Positions 14,518-31,373 of a stretch of 64,000 bases of DNA are shown here, in pieces. Made by a program: the position numbers and the translations under genes. The notes under the pieces were generated by a model, which did not search any database, was not told where the DNA came from, and saw only the letters and a program-made list of their open reading frames with translations. Each line of letters starts with the position of its first letter. Position 1 is the stretch's first letter. Source of the stretch: Scylla paramamosain (taxonomy: Eukaryota; Arthropoda; Malacostraca; Decapoda; Portunidae); NCBI RefSeq assembly GCF_035594125.1, contig NC_087190.1:4973001-5037000 (forward strand). The letters run 5' to 3'.

Positions 14518-15090
14518 CTGCAAGTGAGCAACAGGGCTGAGTGGCGGGGCGCGGGGCAACACACACAACACACTCTGGCTTCAGCAGTTTATTGTTGAGG
14601 TAGACTATCGCTACACGGTACAAGCGACTCGGCGGGGCCAGCCCAACACGCCCACAGCGACTGGCCCTCCCTCCCCCCTCCTCTCCCTCTGGCATACCGT
14701 CATCAATGGGACATCATTATCAGCATCATGAGAACAACAAATCATAGAAAACAGGACAGGACTTGTGAGTTTAAAATATATATATAAAATAATCTTGCAT
14801 AAAAAGTATATATATAGTCTTTGTTTTGACGTGCGCATGTCTGTGTGTCATGGGCAGTGTCGGGAACCTTTGAACCTAAACCCTGCTGGGGGAATATTAT
14901 CCCGGGAAGTGTTCGGCGGAGAAGCGGCATGGCACTTGTGGCCCTGGGGCGACACTCACGCTCTCGCACGCGCGCACTCACGCACACACACACTCATGCA
15001 CTCACACACGCACGCACACGCGCTCACACAATCACACATACACAGACGCGAGCGGGCGGGCGTGCGTGCGGGCGGGCGGGCGCGCGACAA
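14518..15090 (-). other. 3' UTR of T13 / intron before T12
   Basis: The intron side of T12 carries a poly(A) signal candidate. (AT)n runs lie at 14777-14815, and CGCACACA-type repeats at 14956-15045. No coding signal. Confidence 0.65.
14588..14593 (-). terminator. Candidate poly(A) signal AATAAA after T13
   Basis: TTTATT on the plus strand reads AATAAA on the minus strand, 498 nt beyond the T13 stop and about 70 nt before the T12 acceptor. The position suits a T13 3' end. A hexamer alone is weak evidence. Confidence 0.45.
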
Positions 15091-15350
15091 TCAGGTGTTC
15101 TCCTTGTTCTCCTGCTCAAGGATGCGCTGGAAGCCGCGCGCGTTCCAGGACTGCTCGCGGTGGTAAACGCTCTTGTGCTTCTTGAGCGAGTTCCACGTCG
15201 AGTACTTTTTGAGGCAGAAGGGACATTGTAGGGCGTGGGCGTGAGCGTGGGGGCGCGGGCGGGCGTGCAGGCGGAGGTGGGCGGGGAGCTGGGGGCTGGG
15301 CACCACAGCGCCACACAGCGGACACGCCGCGACGCCCACGCCCGACTCTC
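15091..15350 (-). CDS. Terminal exon T13: one variant and one standard C2H2 finger
   Basis: The acceptor is CTGTTCGCAG| at 15351; 86 residues. Finger 1 (10-29) has unusual spacing C-x2-C-x11-H-x3-H (CPLC, then LPAHLRLH) and a Pro in the helix, so its fold is doubtful. The linker is 13 residues long and rich in His/Ala/Arg/Pro, longer than the usual 7-8. Finger 2 (43-64) is a standard Broad-type finger, TWNSLKKHKSVYHR. The tail is acidic and ends NKENT. A CTGAC motif lies 20 nt before the acceptor. A candidate AATAAA is at 14593-14588. Confidence 0.92.
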
Positions 15351-15440
15351 CTGCGAACAGAAAACACCGGTCAGCCCACCTGTGACCCCCGCACGCCCGC
15401 GCCGCCCTCACACCACCCGCCCGCGCCGCCTACGCCGCCC

Positions 15441-15688
15441 TCACAGCGTCCGCCGCCTGTCCGCCTGCGGCTCTTCCTCCTGCTGTGGCTGCGGCGGCGT
15501 CTGGTGGCGGTGCTTCATGCTCATGTGCACACGGTACGAGTTTTGCGAGGCGTACACCTTGTTGCACAGTGTACATGTGAAGGTGCGCCGTGCCTCTGTG
15601 TGCACGTCGCGCATGTGTACTTGCAGGGCGTACTTGGACGACAGAGTTTTGCCGCACACCTGACACAGCCTCCGTCCGTACCAGACAC
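15441..15688 (-). CDS. Terminal exon T14: two C2H2 fingers
   Basis: The acceptor is CTCTTCCAG| at 15689; 82 residues. The start is GVWYGRRLC. Finger 1 is at 9-30 (CQVC, HMRDVH) and finger 2 at 39-60 (CTLC, HMSMKH), joined by TEARRTFT. The tail is a short Gln/Glu/Pro/Arg stretch. The finger 1 helix SSKYALQVH is of the NKYNL type. A (CA)n array begins about 50 nt upstream of the acceptor. T13 starts 90 nt below the stop. Confidence 0.94.
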
Positions 15689-15738
15689 CTGGAAGAGAGC
15701 GGCCGTGACACACACACCTGCACCCGCCCGCCACGCAC

Positions 15739-15782
<44 letters not shown>

Positions 15783-16352
15783 GTACACCCTACATGAACA
15801 CCGTCTGTCTCGCTCTAATGTGGGGTTATGATGCCTCTTATTAACAGTTAGTGATAATAGTTGTAGTAGTAACAGTAGTAGTTGTAATAGCAGTAGTAGT
15901 AACAGTAGTAGTAGTAGTTGTAGTAGTAGTGTGGTAGTAGTAGTAGTAGCAAGTATAGTTAACCTTATATTAAATGCTATTATCCTTAGTATTAGTTATT
16001 ATTACTATTACTATCATTATTATTATTATTATTACCATTATTACTAGTATTAACATGGCTATTATTATTACTAGTATTATAACAGCGAATACTGCGGCGT
16101 GACAAGTCGACTAGCCTATATAGTGTTCTGTGGAAGCTCTACAGCGTGTTGCGCCCGCCCCTCCCCTCCCTCCCTCCCTCCCTCACCGCCACGACCCCGC
16201 AGCCCCACACGACGCGTCCCCCATCCCCGCCCACTCCAACAAAGTCATCCGGGTTTTCAGTCAGCCTAGACACTCTTAGGCACAACTGAAAGCCTTCATT
16301 CAGGGAAAAAAAAAAATAAAATAAAATAAATAAATAAATAAAAAATAAAATA

Positions 16353-16433
<81 letters not shown>

Positions 16434-16683
16434 AATAAATAAGTAAAAAAAAACTGAATTAGCCTATCCAAAGCCCAAATTTTGAATCATAGGCTAGACA
16501 GACTCCATAGGCCTCCCTGAAACCCCTAATGCCATAAAGGGTTAAGAATCAGCCTATACGTCATCCAAAGTATATCCAAGGCCTAAATTTTGAATCACAG
16601 AGGCTTTCATTCAGCCAACAAGTATTCTCTAGACACAGCTTAGGCCTCCCTCAAAGCCCTAATGAAAAAAAAATAAATAAAAA

Positions 16684-16781
<98 letters not shown>

Positions 16782-16800
16782 AATAACAGTAAAACGAATA
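15689..16800. repeat. (CA)n, (GTA)n-like, (AAT)n and (AT)n arrays
   Basis: (CA)n at 15736-15780, a degenerate GTA array at 15848-15955, (TAT)n at 16000-16035, (AAAT)/(AAT)n at 16312-16440, (AT)n at 16693-16774. No gene. Confidence 0.88.
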
Positions 16801-20431
<3,631 letters not shown>

Positions 20432-20491
<60 letters not shown>

Positions 20492-20745
20492 CTGTGCATC
20501 TTTTAATACCCTTTCTTCTTAAGCACATGTGTCAGATCTCACCACTGCCTCAACACACACCTGCACTACTTGTTACGACCCACACACACCTGCACTCCTT
20601 GTCACGACCCACACACACCTGCACTCCTTGTTACGACCCACACACACCTGCACTCCTTGTCATGACATACACACCTGCACTCCTTGTCATGGTCCACACA
20701 TACCTGCACTCCTTGTCATGACCCACACACACCTGTTCATCCCAC
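20432..20745. repeat. (CA)n and a 29-30 bp CACCTGCACTCCTTGT repeat
   Basis: (CA)n runs 20432-20490; about six copies of CACACACCTGCACTCCTTGT plus CAYGACC follow at 20555-20740. Confidence 0.85.
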
Positions 20746-21215
20746 AACCAAACCCACACCATGCAAACTTCACAGCCCAAATCATGACTTCTCTCCCTCC
20801 CATTAACCTCCCATCCCCACCCCGGAACCCATTACCCTCCCCTTCACTTCAAGCAGTCAATCAACCAGTTAACTCCTTTCTCTCGTCAACAAACAGCAAG
20901 ACGAACAAGCAACTATGAAAGCTATACAACTGTACATCAATTTCTTTCATTTTTTTTTTTTTCAAGATTTTTCGTTTTTGCATTTTTTTTTTTTTTTTTT
21001 TTGCGGGGTGGTTTGTGTCACCCTTCTGTAATGTAGTGGGTGTTATGTAGTGAAGACGATGCACGTCACTACTTATGTGTGTGTGGAGGTTGGTTAGTGT
21101 TTCTGTGGGGGGGAGGAGGGGGGAGGGGAAGGAAGAATGGGGGTTATATATATATACTTTACCCCCTTCCCTTTCACCTCTCCCATTCCCCATCTGTTTA
21201 ATATGTTATTTACAC

Positions 21216-21287
<72 letters not shown>

Positions 21288-21501
21288 GGTATTCCCTCTC
21301 GGGTAGTTTAGCACATAGGAACAAGTGTTTAGTGTTACTCCAATCACGTCTATTAATTAACGTATCTGTCTTATTTTGTGTTCAGCAGTTGTCTTATTGT
21401 GTACACTAGTTAGCTTTTAATCTATTGTTCATATATTCTTTCTTGTAGAGTATCTACTTTTTTTGTGTATGTCGTTTTTTTTCCATTATTTATATTAGGG
21501 G

Positions 21502-21578
<77 letters not shown>

Positions 21579-21661
21579 AGGACCCAAGTCACGATGTGTT
21601 TATATAAATCATGATTCCCAAGACCTGTCACACCAACATCGGTCTTCTTTCGGGAGCGCGT

Positions 21662-21740
<79 letters not shown>

Positions 21741-21898
21741 TCGCTGTAGAGTACAATATATAATCCGTAATCCCCCTTTTCCCCAACAACAAAAAAAAAA
21801 AGATATACAAAAAAATTTTCCTCCTTCCTTTCCCTATATACAACGCGCAGCAGTGGTAGTAGTAGTAGTAGTAGTAGTAGACGAAGACGGAAGAGGTA

Positions 21899-21971
<73 letters not shown>

Positions 21972-22012
21972 AAGGATGCGGTGAAGGACTCTGCCACAGA
22001 TCCTTCAGCGGT
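20746..22012. repeat. (CT)n, (CA)n and (GTA)n arrays next to T15
   Basis: (CT)n at 21222-21285 and 21507-21577, (CA)n at 21664-21737, (GTA)n at 21855-21971, plus poly(T) runs near 20949-21001. No gene signal; the T15 stop lies 40 nt past the GTA array. Confidence 0.9.
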
Positions 22013-22344
22013 TTACAGGATACGCAGCGGGAGTCCTCTGTGGTACGTATAGTGGTGTTTCTGTAGGGCGTTCTTGGTTTTACAAAGGCTGCCGCAGATG
22101 GAACAGCGGTACGGCTGAGTTAGCATGTGGCGGTCCTCAATGTGACGCAAGAGTGACTGACGAGAGGACAGCATTTTGAGGCAATGCGGGCACTGCTGCT
22201 GCTGCTGTTGTGTTGTAGGTGGAGGAGGTGGTGGTGGTGGGTGATGGTGGTGGTGGTGGTGTTGTTGTTGATGTTGTTGAATGGTAAACGACAACAGTGA
22301 AGGACTGGGGGGTGTGGTGGTGGTGGTGGTGGTAGCGGAACGCC
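22013..22344 (-). CDS. Terminal exon T15: two C2H2 fingers with homopolymer-rich lead
   Basis: The acceptor is TTTATTTCAG| at 22345; 110 residues. The lead contains runs of seven Thr (5-11), seven His (29-35), eight Pro (36-43) and six Gln (46-51), all encoded by trinucleotide repeats. Finger 1 is at 52-73 (CPHC, HIEDRH) and finger 2 at 81-102 (CSIC, HHYTYH), joined by MLTQPYR. The tail is RGLPLRIL. Finger 1's HIEDRH resembles T7, T9 and T10 (HIEDVH, HLEDRH, HINDRH), so this exon is related to the T6-T14 block though it is 6.3 kb from T14. The homopolymer runs are likely length-variable. Confidence 0.93.
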
Positions 22345-23842
<1,498 letters not shown>

Positions 23843-24465
23843 TTAATACTGTGGGGTGAGGGCTGGGGTGAGGGGCGAGGGTTCTGCCTGAGACGAGAAG
23901 CTGGCGGGACGTGTGGCCGCCAGCCGACAACAGTAAAAAAATGCCATTTGTAGGATTTTTTGTATGGACGTTGTGTACCTTGTCAACGGGGGGAAGGGGG
24001 TAGGGGCAGGGGGAAGGGGGGGAGAGGGGGGAGGCGAGTCCGTCCTTCCTCCGCGGGTGAGGGACGCGTCTCTCCCTTCCCTCCCGCACACACCAGAGGA
24101 CCGCGGGGCCGCCCGTGACCGAGGCCCGCCCACACCACCTTCGCCGCCGCCAGCGCCTCCGCCGCCGCCGCTCCCGCCACCACCGCCTGGGGGCCGCTCC
24201 GCTCGGTGGTAGCGGTGCACGTGCATTTTCATGGCCTTCTGGGTGGGCGCGGTGCGAGGACACACGGTGCACCGGAACACCGTGTCGGGCGTGGTGAAGT
24301 GAGAGTCGCGCTGGTGCACCTTGACGGAGTAGCGGCGCGTGAACGTCTTCCCGCAGAGGGGGCACGCGAACCGGTGGTGGTGGTGGTGGTGGAGGAGGTG
24401 GTGGTGGAGGGGCGGCGGGGCCTCCGGGGAGGTGGTGGAGGTGGTGATGGTGGTGGAGGAGGAGC
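23843..24465 (-). CDS. Terminal exon T16: two C2H2 fingers, His-rich lead and long tail
   Basis: The acceptor is CTCCTTGCAG| at 24466; 207 residues, the longest tail in the array. The lead is Ser/Thr/Pro-rich with His runs up to six (residues 21-31). Finger 1 is at 35-56 (CPLC, HQRDSH) and finger 2 at 66-87 (CTVC, HVHRYH), joined by nine residues, FTTPDTVFR. A Gly-rich block and a Pro/Ser-rich block follow. A large part of the tail past about residue 150 is ordinary open frame without recognisable sequence, so the real stop depends on this assembly being free of indels. A candidate AATAAA lies at 23352-23347. Confidence 0.9.
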
Positions 24466-24501
24466 CTGCAAGGAGACACCACTGGGGTTACTTCCGCACG
24501 G

Positions 24502-24836
24502 TCAGGCGTGCAGGCGTGGCTCACCCGCGGCGTGAGTAGTGGTAGTAGTGGTAGTGGGAGTAGTGGTAGAGGGAGGGGTGGCGGGGGCTGAGGTAGTGGA
24601 GGCCTTGCCGCCGGCGGGGTTGGGCCTCCGGTGGTAGTTACTCTTGTGGACGCGGAGGGTACTCAAGTTTTTGAACGAGAGGCCGCAGACGTCGCAGCGG
24701 GCCGCGCCCAGACCCGCGTGCTGGTCCCGAAGGTGGACCTTCAGATTGTACACGTTACTGAAAGTGCGACCACACACCAAGCATTCATACCGGACCTGCC
24801 TGCGCTCGGGGCCCGCGGGAGGGAAAAAACCCAAAC
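24502..24836 (-). CDS. Terminal exon T17: two C2H2 fingers and Thr-rich tail
   Basis: The acceptor is TTGTCTTACAG| at 24837; 111 residues. It starts GLGFFPPAGPERRQVRYEC. Finger 1 is at 19-40 (CLVC, HLRDQH) and finger 2 at 48-69 (CDVC, HKSNYH), joined by AGLGAAR. The tail carries Ala/Ser/Thr/Pro with a Thr run. Finger 1 (SNVYNLKVH) belongs with the NKYNL group of T1-T5, although the exon sits 22 kb away from them. The next exon T16 starts 36 nt after the stop. Confidence 0.94.
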
Positions 24837-25221
24837 CTGTAAGACAAAACAACACCCTTTACTATCCTCTCCTGCGGGAGGCTGCTTGGGGCATGCAAGT
24901 AGTGGTGAGGCAGGCAGGTCAGGCAGGCAGCAGGCAGATGGTTGTGTGTCTACAGTACAGTAGTAGTAGTGGTAGTAGAAGTGGTAGTAGCAGAAGTAGT
25001 AGTGGTAGTTGACCCGTGACGTAGAGGCAGCATGCTGACTGACATTCTTTCCATTCCTCACGTGGATAAATATCAGCAGGCGGGGGTGACACCCCCTTAG
25101 CGGCCGTCCCGCCGGGGTCACCCGGCGCGGCCAGACAAGACGAGAGACGACGCACCCACGCGACAGCCACACCACTCGCTGAGTGACTCACGCACACACT
25201 ACTTGTACGCCGCCTAACATG

Positions 25222-25265
<44 letters not shown>

Positions 25266-25301
25266 GCTGCTGCTGCTAAGTGTGTGACTGGCTGACTGAC
25301 T

Positions 25302-25334
<33 letters not shown>

Positions 25335-26048
25335 GCTGACAGACTGACTGGCTGACTGAGTGAGTGAGGGCCTAACTGCCTTACAAGAGAGGGGGACCGC
25401 ACTACCTACCACAAGGCATGACATGAGGCCGGCTATAGCATACGGATTCACCATCAACACCATCACCCGTATACCCATCGCTCGCTCGTTCGCTCGCTCG
25501 CTCGCTTTCTTTCTCTCTCTCTTTCACAACGACTTCACGCACGTGTTTCTAGCGATAAAACGGCCCCGTCCCCCTCTTCACCTGGGGGAGGGGGGATCAC
25601 CATCACTGGGGAAGGGCGAGGCGGTGAAGTGACGCCTCGCCTTCCCGCGTCACCGTAACACCCACAACACGACACAACACTGTTTATATACGTATTTATA
25701 TATAAAACTTTTTCTTCAATCACACTTGTCGCCGTCGTGGCAAACTTCTCATAATACACAGATGAGGGGGGGATGAGGAGGGGGGATAGATCATACAAAA
25801 ATAAAAAATAACTTTGTTTCTCAGCAGTTCACGTTTACTACACGAAGAAGACGAACAACTCGGCTTGGGTTCCTGTTTCCTTTTTTTTTATATATCTTTT
25901 TTTTTGTATATATATATCTTGCTTGCTTCTTTGCTTGTTTTACTTGTTTGCTTCGAGTCATCATCGCCTTCGCCACCATCCTTGGCACCACACGTCAATA
26001 TATCCACCATATATATATCATTATTAAAGCGCAAATTAACAAGTGTCT

Positions 26049-26121
<73 letters not shown>

Positions 26122-26305
26122 CATGTATACTCCACCCTAAAAAGCACCATACTGGTAGTAATAGTTATAGTAGCAGCAGTAGTAGTGGTGGTGGTTGTGA
26201 CAGGAGTTATGTAAGAGTATTAGCAGTGGTAGTAGTAGCAGTAGTAGTGGTAGCAATAGCAGAAGTAACAGTAGTAGTATTAGTATTAGTAGGTGTTGTT
26301 GAAAA

Positions 26306-26398
<93 letters not shown>

Positions 26399-26612
26399 AC
26401 GTTAAGTAGCAGGACATGCATTAACTCTCCACCCTGCCACGACTGTCTGGCCCAAGGGACACAGTCGCACTAAGTGGGCACTGTTTGATCGTCTGTTTGT
26501 TGTTGTGGTTGTGGTTGTGGTAGATGTTGTGGTGGTAGTAGTAGTAGTTGTCGGTGTGGTGGGGACAACCCCAGCACCGCCACAACCACCGTCTCCTGCA
26601 GTAGCGGCTACG
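24837..26612. repeat. (GTA)-like, (TGC)n, (GACT)n, (GT)n and (AGT)n arrays between T18 and T17
   Basis: GTAGTGGTA-like repeats at 24958-25012, (TGC)n at 25223-25277, a GACT tetranucleotide array with TGGC variants at 25283-25360, (CGCT)n at 25480-25505, (GT)n at 26051-26120, (AGT)n at 26307-26398. No gene. Confidence 0.88.
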
Positions 26613-26815
26613 TCAGTTGACTCTGTTCCGGTGGTGTCGCTGAATGTGCATCCGGAGGCCGGAGCGGGTCCGAGACACCTTATCGCACATGGCACACGGG
26701 AAGGGCCCATAGTTGAGGTGCGCATCTATAAAATGCACCCGCAGATTGCCAATGGACGTATACGTTTTGCCGCAGTACGGACAATGAAGGTAGCCCATAT
26801 AGGAGCTGGCCCTGC
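26613..26815 (-). CDS. Terminal exon T18: two C2H2 fingers
   Basis: The acceptor is CTCTTTCCAG| at 26816; 67 residues. The reading starts GRASSYMGYLHC. Finger 1 is at 12-33 (CPYC, HFIDAH) and finger 2 at 41-62 (CAMC, HIQRHH), joined by LNYGPFP; the tail is RNRVN. The second finger is nearly identical to that of T21. No donor is visible before the stop. Downstream (lower coordinates) the sequence turns at once to a degenerate GTT/GTG and GTA repeat region. Confidence 0.94.
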
Positions 26816-26832
26816 CTGGAAAGAGACGAAAC

Positions 26833-27125
26833 TCAATGTAGAGGCTGTGAGGAGGGGGAAGACAGCGGGGGCGGGGGCAGGTGGAGCAGGGGGAGCAGGG
26901 AGGGCGGGGGATGTCTGTGGTTGCGGTGCATGTGTACACGCAGTCCATTTACACTCTTTGAGAGCTTGTTGCATAGACGGCAGACATAGGGCCCCTCCCT
27001 ACCGTGCACGTCGCGCACGTGCACCCGGACGTTGGACACACACGAGAACACTTTGCCACACTGCGGACATTGCGGAACCACCGAGTGAGGGTGCTCACCG
27101 ACACCTGGCGAGGGCGGTGGCGGGC
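26833..27125 (-). CDS. Terminal exon T19: two C2H2 fingers and Pro/Leu-rich tail
   Basis: The acceptor is CGTTTTGCAG| at 27126; 97 residues. A Pro-rich lead (GPPPPSPGVGEHPHS) precedes finger 1 at 20-41 (CPQC, HVRDVH) and finger 2 at 49-70 (CRLC, HMHRNH), joined by GREGPYV. The tail is Pro/Ser/Leu-rich. The stop at 26835-26833 is followed after 17 nt by the first base of T18, so this exon's last codons serve as upstream splice-signal sequence for T18. Any T19 mRNA must have T18 sequence in its 3' UTR unless it is cleaved within a few bases of its stop. Confidence 0.94.
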
Positions 27126-27188
27126 CTGCAAAACGAGAAGACACTGCTGAAGGGACCTGTGTTTCTGACACATCAACGACAGTCTAAA

Positions 27189-27228
<40 letters not shown>

Positions 27229-27397
27229 AGGCTTGCTGAGGCTGCTGCTGCACTTCTAACCTTTTTTTGTCTGTTTGTCTCTGCACTACAGCACACATAA
27301 TATCACGACTAGAAGCAACAAGGATGACACAGTGCTCAGCTACATTCAGCTATCACAAGCTATATCACACTACTACTCCACACAGACCATCTACCCA

Positions 27398-27597
27398 TCA
27401 CTGGTTATCACAGCGCCTGTGATTCCTGTGAATGTGCACCCTCAATGCATTCTTATTTTTGGCCGGCTTGTTGCAAATGGGGCACCAAACAGGGCCACTT
27501 GCAGTGTGAATGTCCCTGATGTGGATGCGCAGACTACCTGCGCAGGAGAATAGTTTCCAACAGTGAGGACATGGCAGGCCGGAGGGCACGACACGGC
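27398..27597 (-). CDS. Terminal exon T20: two C2H2 fingers
   Basis: The acceptor is GTCTTTCCAG| at 27598; 66 residues. The reading opens GRVVPSGLPC. Finger 1 is at 10-31 (CPHC, HIRDIH) and finger 2 at 39-60 (CPIC, HIHRNH), joined by TASGPVW. The tail is only RRCDNQ. It is a member of the T18-T21 group: SCAGSLRIHIRDIH compares with SCVSNVRVHVRDVH in T19. Sixty nucleotides separate T21's stop from this exon's first base. Confidence 0.94.
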
Positions 27598-27657
27598 CTG
27601 GAAAGACACCAAAAGGCCCTTCTTAGTCTTATCTTGCTAGGTGGAGGTGGTGCTGGT

Positions 27658-27845
27658 TTAGTTACGGTGGTGTCTCTGGATGTGCATTCTTAATCCTGAT
27701 TGACTCTTTGAGGGTTTGTTGCAGTGGGGGCACCAATATGGGCCGCTATTGTCATGGATGTCGCGGATGTGCGTGCGCAGGCTGCTAATGCACGAGAAGC
27801 TTTTCTGACAGAAGGTACACACAACGAACCCAATGTTTAGCCTTC
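27658..27845 (-). CDS. Terminal exon T21: two C2H2 fingers, minimal
   Basis: The acceptor is CTGTTACAG| at 27846; 62 residues, almost nothing but fingers. Finger 1 is at 10-31 (CTFC, HIRDIH) and finger 2 at 39-60 (CPHC, HIQRHH), joined by DNSGPYW. The second finger LRMHIQRHHR is nearly the same as in T18 and the first finger SCxSSLRTHIRDIH matches T19 and T20, so T18-T21 form one recent duplication group. It ends RHHRN immediately after the last His. Confidence 0.94.
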
Positions 27846-27871
27846 CTGTAACAGAGAAGACAAGGAGGCTC

Positions 27872-28023
27872 TTAATGACTGGTGGGGGCAAAGCTGTGGG
27901 TGTGTTGTGGTTGTGGCGGTGGTGGCTGTGTGTGTTGTGTCACTGTGCTCATGTCATGTAGGGGGTGGTGATGATAGGGAACGGGCCTGGCAGTAGAGCT
28001 AGTAGTAGTGGGGGTAGTAGAAC

Positions 28024-28065
<42 letters not shown>

Positions 28066-28272
28066 CGGCAGCAGTACCCTTGTGTTGTCTGTATGAGTGA
28101 GTCAACATGGAGTTCTTGGTTCTGAACACCTTCATACACACGGCACACCTGAATTGGTAGTACACCCCAGAGTGCATATCAGCCACGTGTTTGCGCAGAT
28201 TAGACCGGTGGGAGGCTACTTTACCACAGTAAGGACAAAACACCCGGGAACGACCCCTTCGCGAAGCCGCCC
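27872..28272 (-). CDS. Terminal exon T22: two C2H2 fingers plus Thr-rich tail
   Basis: The acceptor is CTTACAG| at 28273; 133 residues. It starts GAASRRGRSRVFC. Finger 1 lies at 13-34 (CPYC, HVADMH) and finger 2 at 43-64 (CAVC, HSYRQH), both C-x2-C-x12-H-x4-H, with an 8-residue linker. The C-terminal half is a Thr run (about 13 Thr) encoded by a GTA-type microsatellite at 28026-28064, then a His/Gln/Pro/Ser tail. The stop at 27872 is only 25 nt from the start position of exon T21, so the T21 acceptor and pyrimidine tract sit directly behind this stop. Confidence 0.93.
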
Positions 28273-30369
<2,097 letters not shown>

Positions 30370-30512
30370 TCACTTCTTTCTCTTGATCATATCGCATACT
30401 TTGATGGCCGGATGAGTCTCTAGAAGGTGTTTGGAGAACGCGCGGCGGCAAAACGTGCTAAACTCACACACTGTACAACTGTATGGACGATTGAAGCGCA
30501 CTTTGATCCCTC
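30370..30512 (-). CDS. Terminal exon T23: single C2H2 finger
   Basis: The terminal exon nearest the common exons. The acceptor is ACCGTTTCAG| at 30513; the reading begins GGIKVRFNRPYSC and the stop is at 30372-30370. It encodes 47 residues with one finger of spacing C-x2-C-x12-H-x4-H at residues 13-34 (CTVC to LLETH), followed by a basic tail IKRKK. There is no second finger and no donor before the stop. The finger is divergent from the rest of the array, with extra Cys and Phe residues. The exon stands 2.1 kb from T22. Candidate poly(A) signals lie at 29660-29665 and 29648-29653. Confidence 0.85.
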
Positions 30513-30743
30513 CTGAAACGGTAAAAAGGAAAAGAAGCCGCGAGTCAGTCCCTTCCTTACTGTGTGTGGGGGGTCAAGTCTATTGTCTACCACTCTGTTG
30601 TAGGTTCTGATCCTATGCTCTTAATATTTTGTGGGTTCAAGTGATATTACCTACTTCTTGTTTGCTTTGGTGCTTTTATTTATTTATTTTTTTTTTTACA
30701 TTCTTTCAAATCTGGCATGTAAGACTTTTATTATTCAACTGCT

Positions 30744-30779
<36 letters not shown>

Positions 30780-30939
30780 TCGCTCGCTCTCACTCTTTTA
30801 ATCTGTCTCTTTCTCTCTCTCGTTTTCTTTCGTCAATTCTGTCACCCAAACTAAAAAAAAATAATGTTACTTTTCCTTTCTCTCTTTTTGTTTCAGTATG
30901 TGTTTCTCTCCATGCCTACCTATCTATGCCTGCCACACA

Positions 30940-31018
<79 letters not shown>

Positions 31019-31290
31019 CTGATAGTTAATTTCGCCCTTTGGTTTGTTTTATTGAGTGCCGATTATCATTATTATTAGTATTATTATCATCATCAATAAT
31101 ACTGCTGGTTTACTTGTAATTATTCTTTCCATCCCTCCAGATGCCTGATTCCTTCCTACTCCTCCCCCTCCCCCCTCCCTTACTCCACCTCCACCTCCTC
31201 CTCCACCTACATTTGGCAACATGCTGGTAATAATTTCTCTCATTACAAAGACTGACAAGAATTTTTCCGTTCACGTTTGCAAGCGCGCGC

Positions 31291-31373
<83 letters not shown>

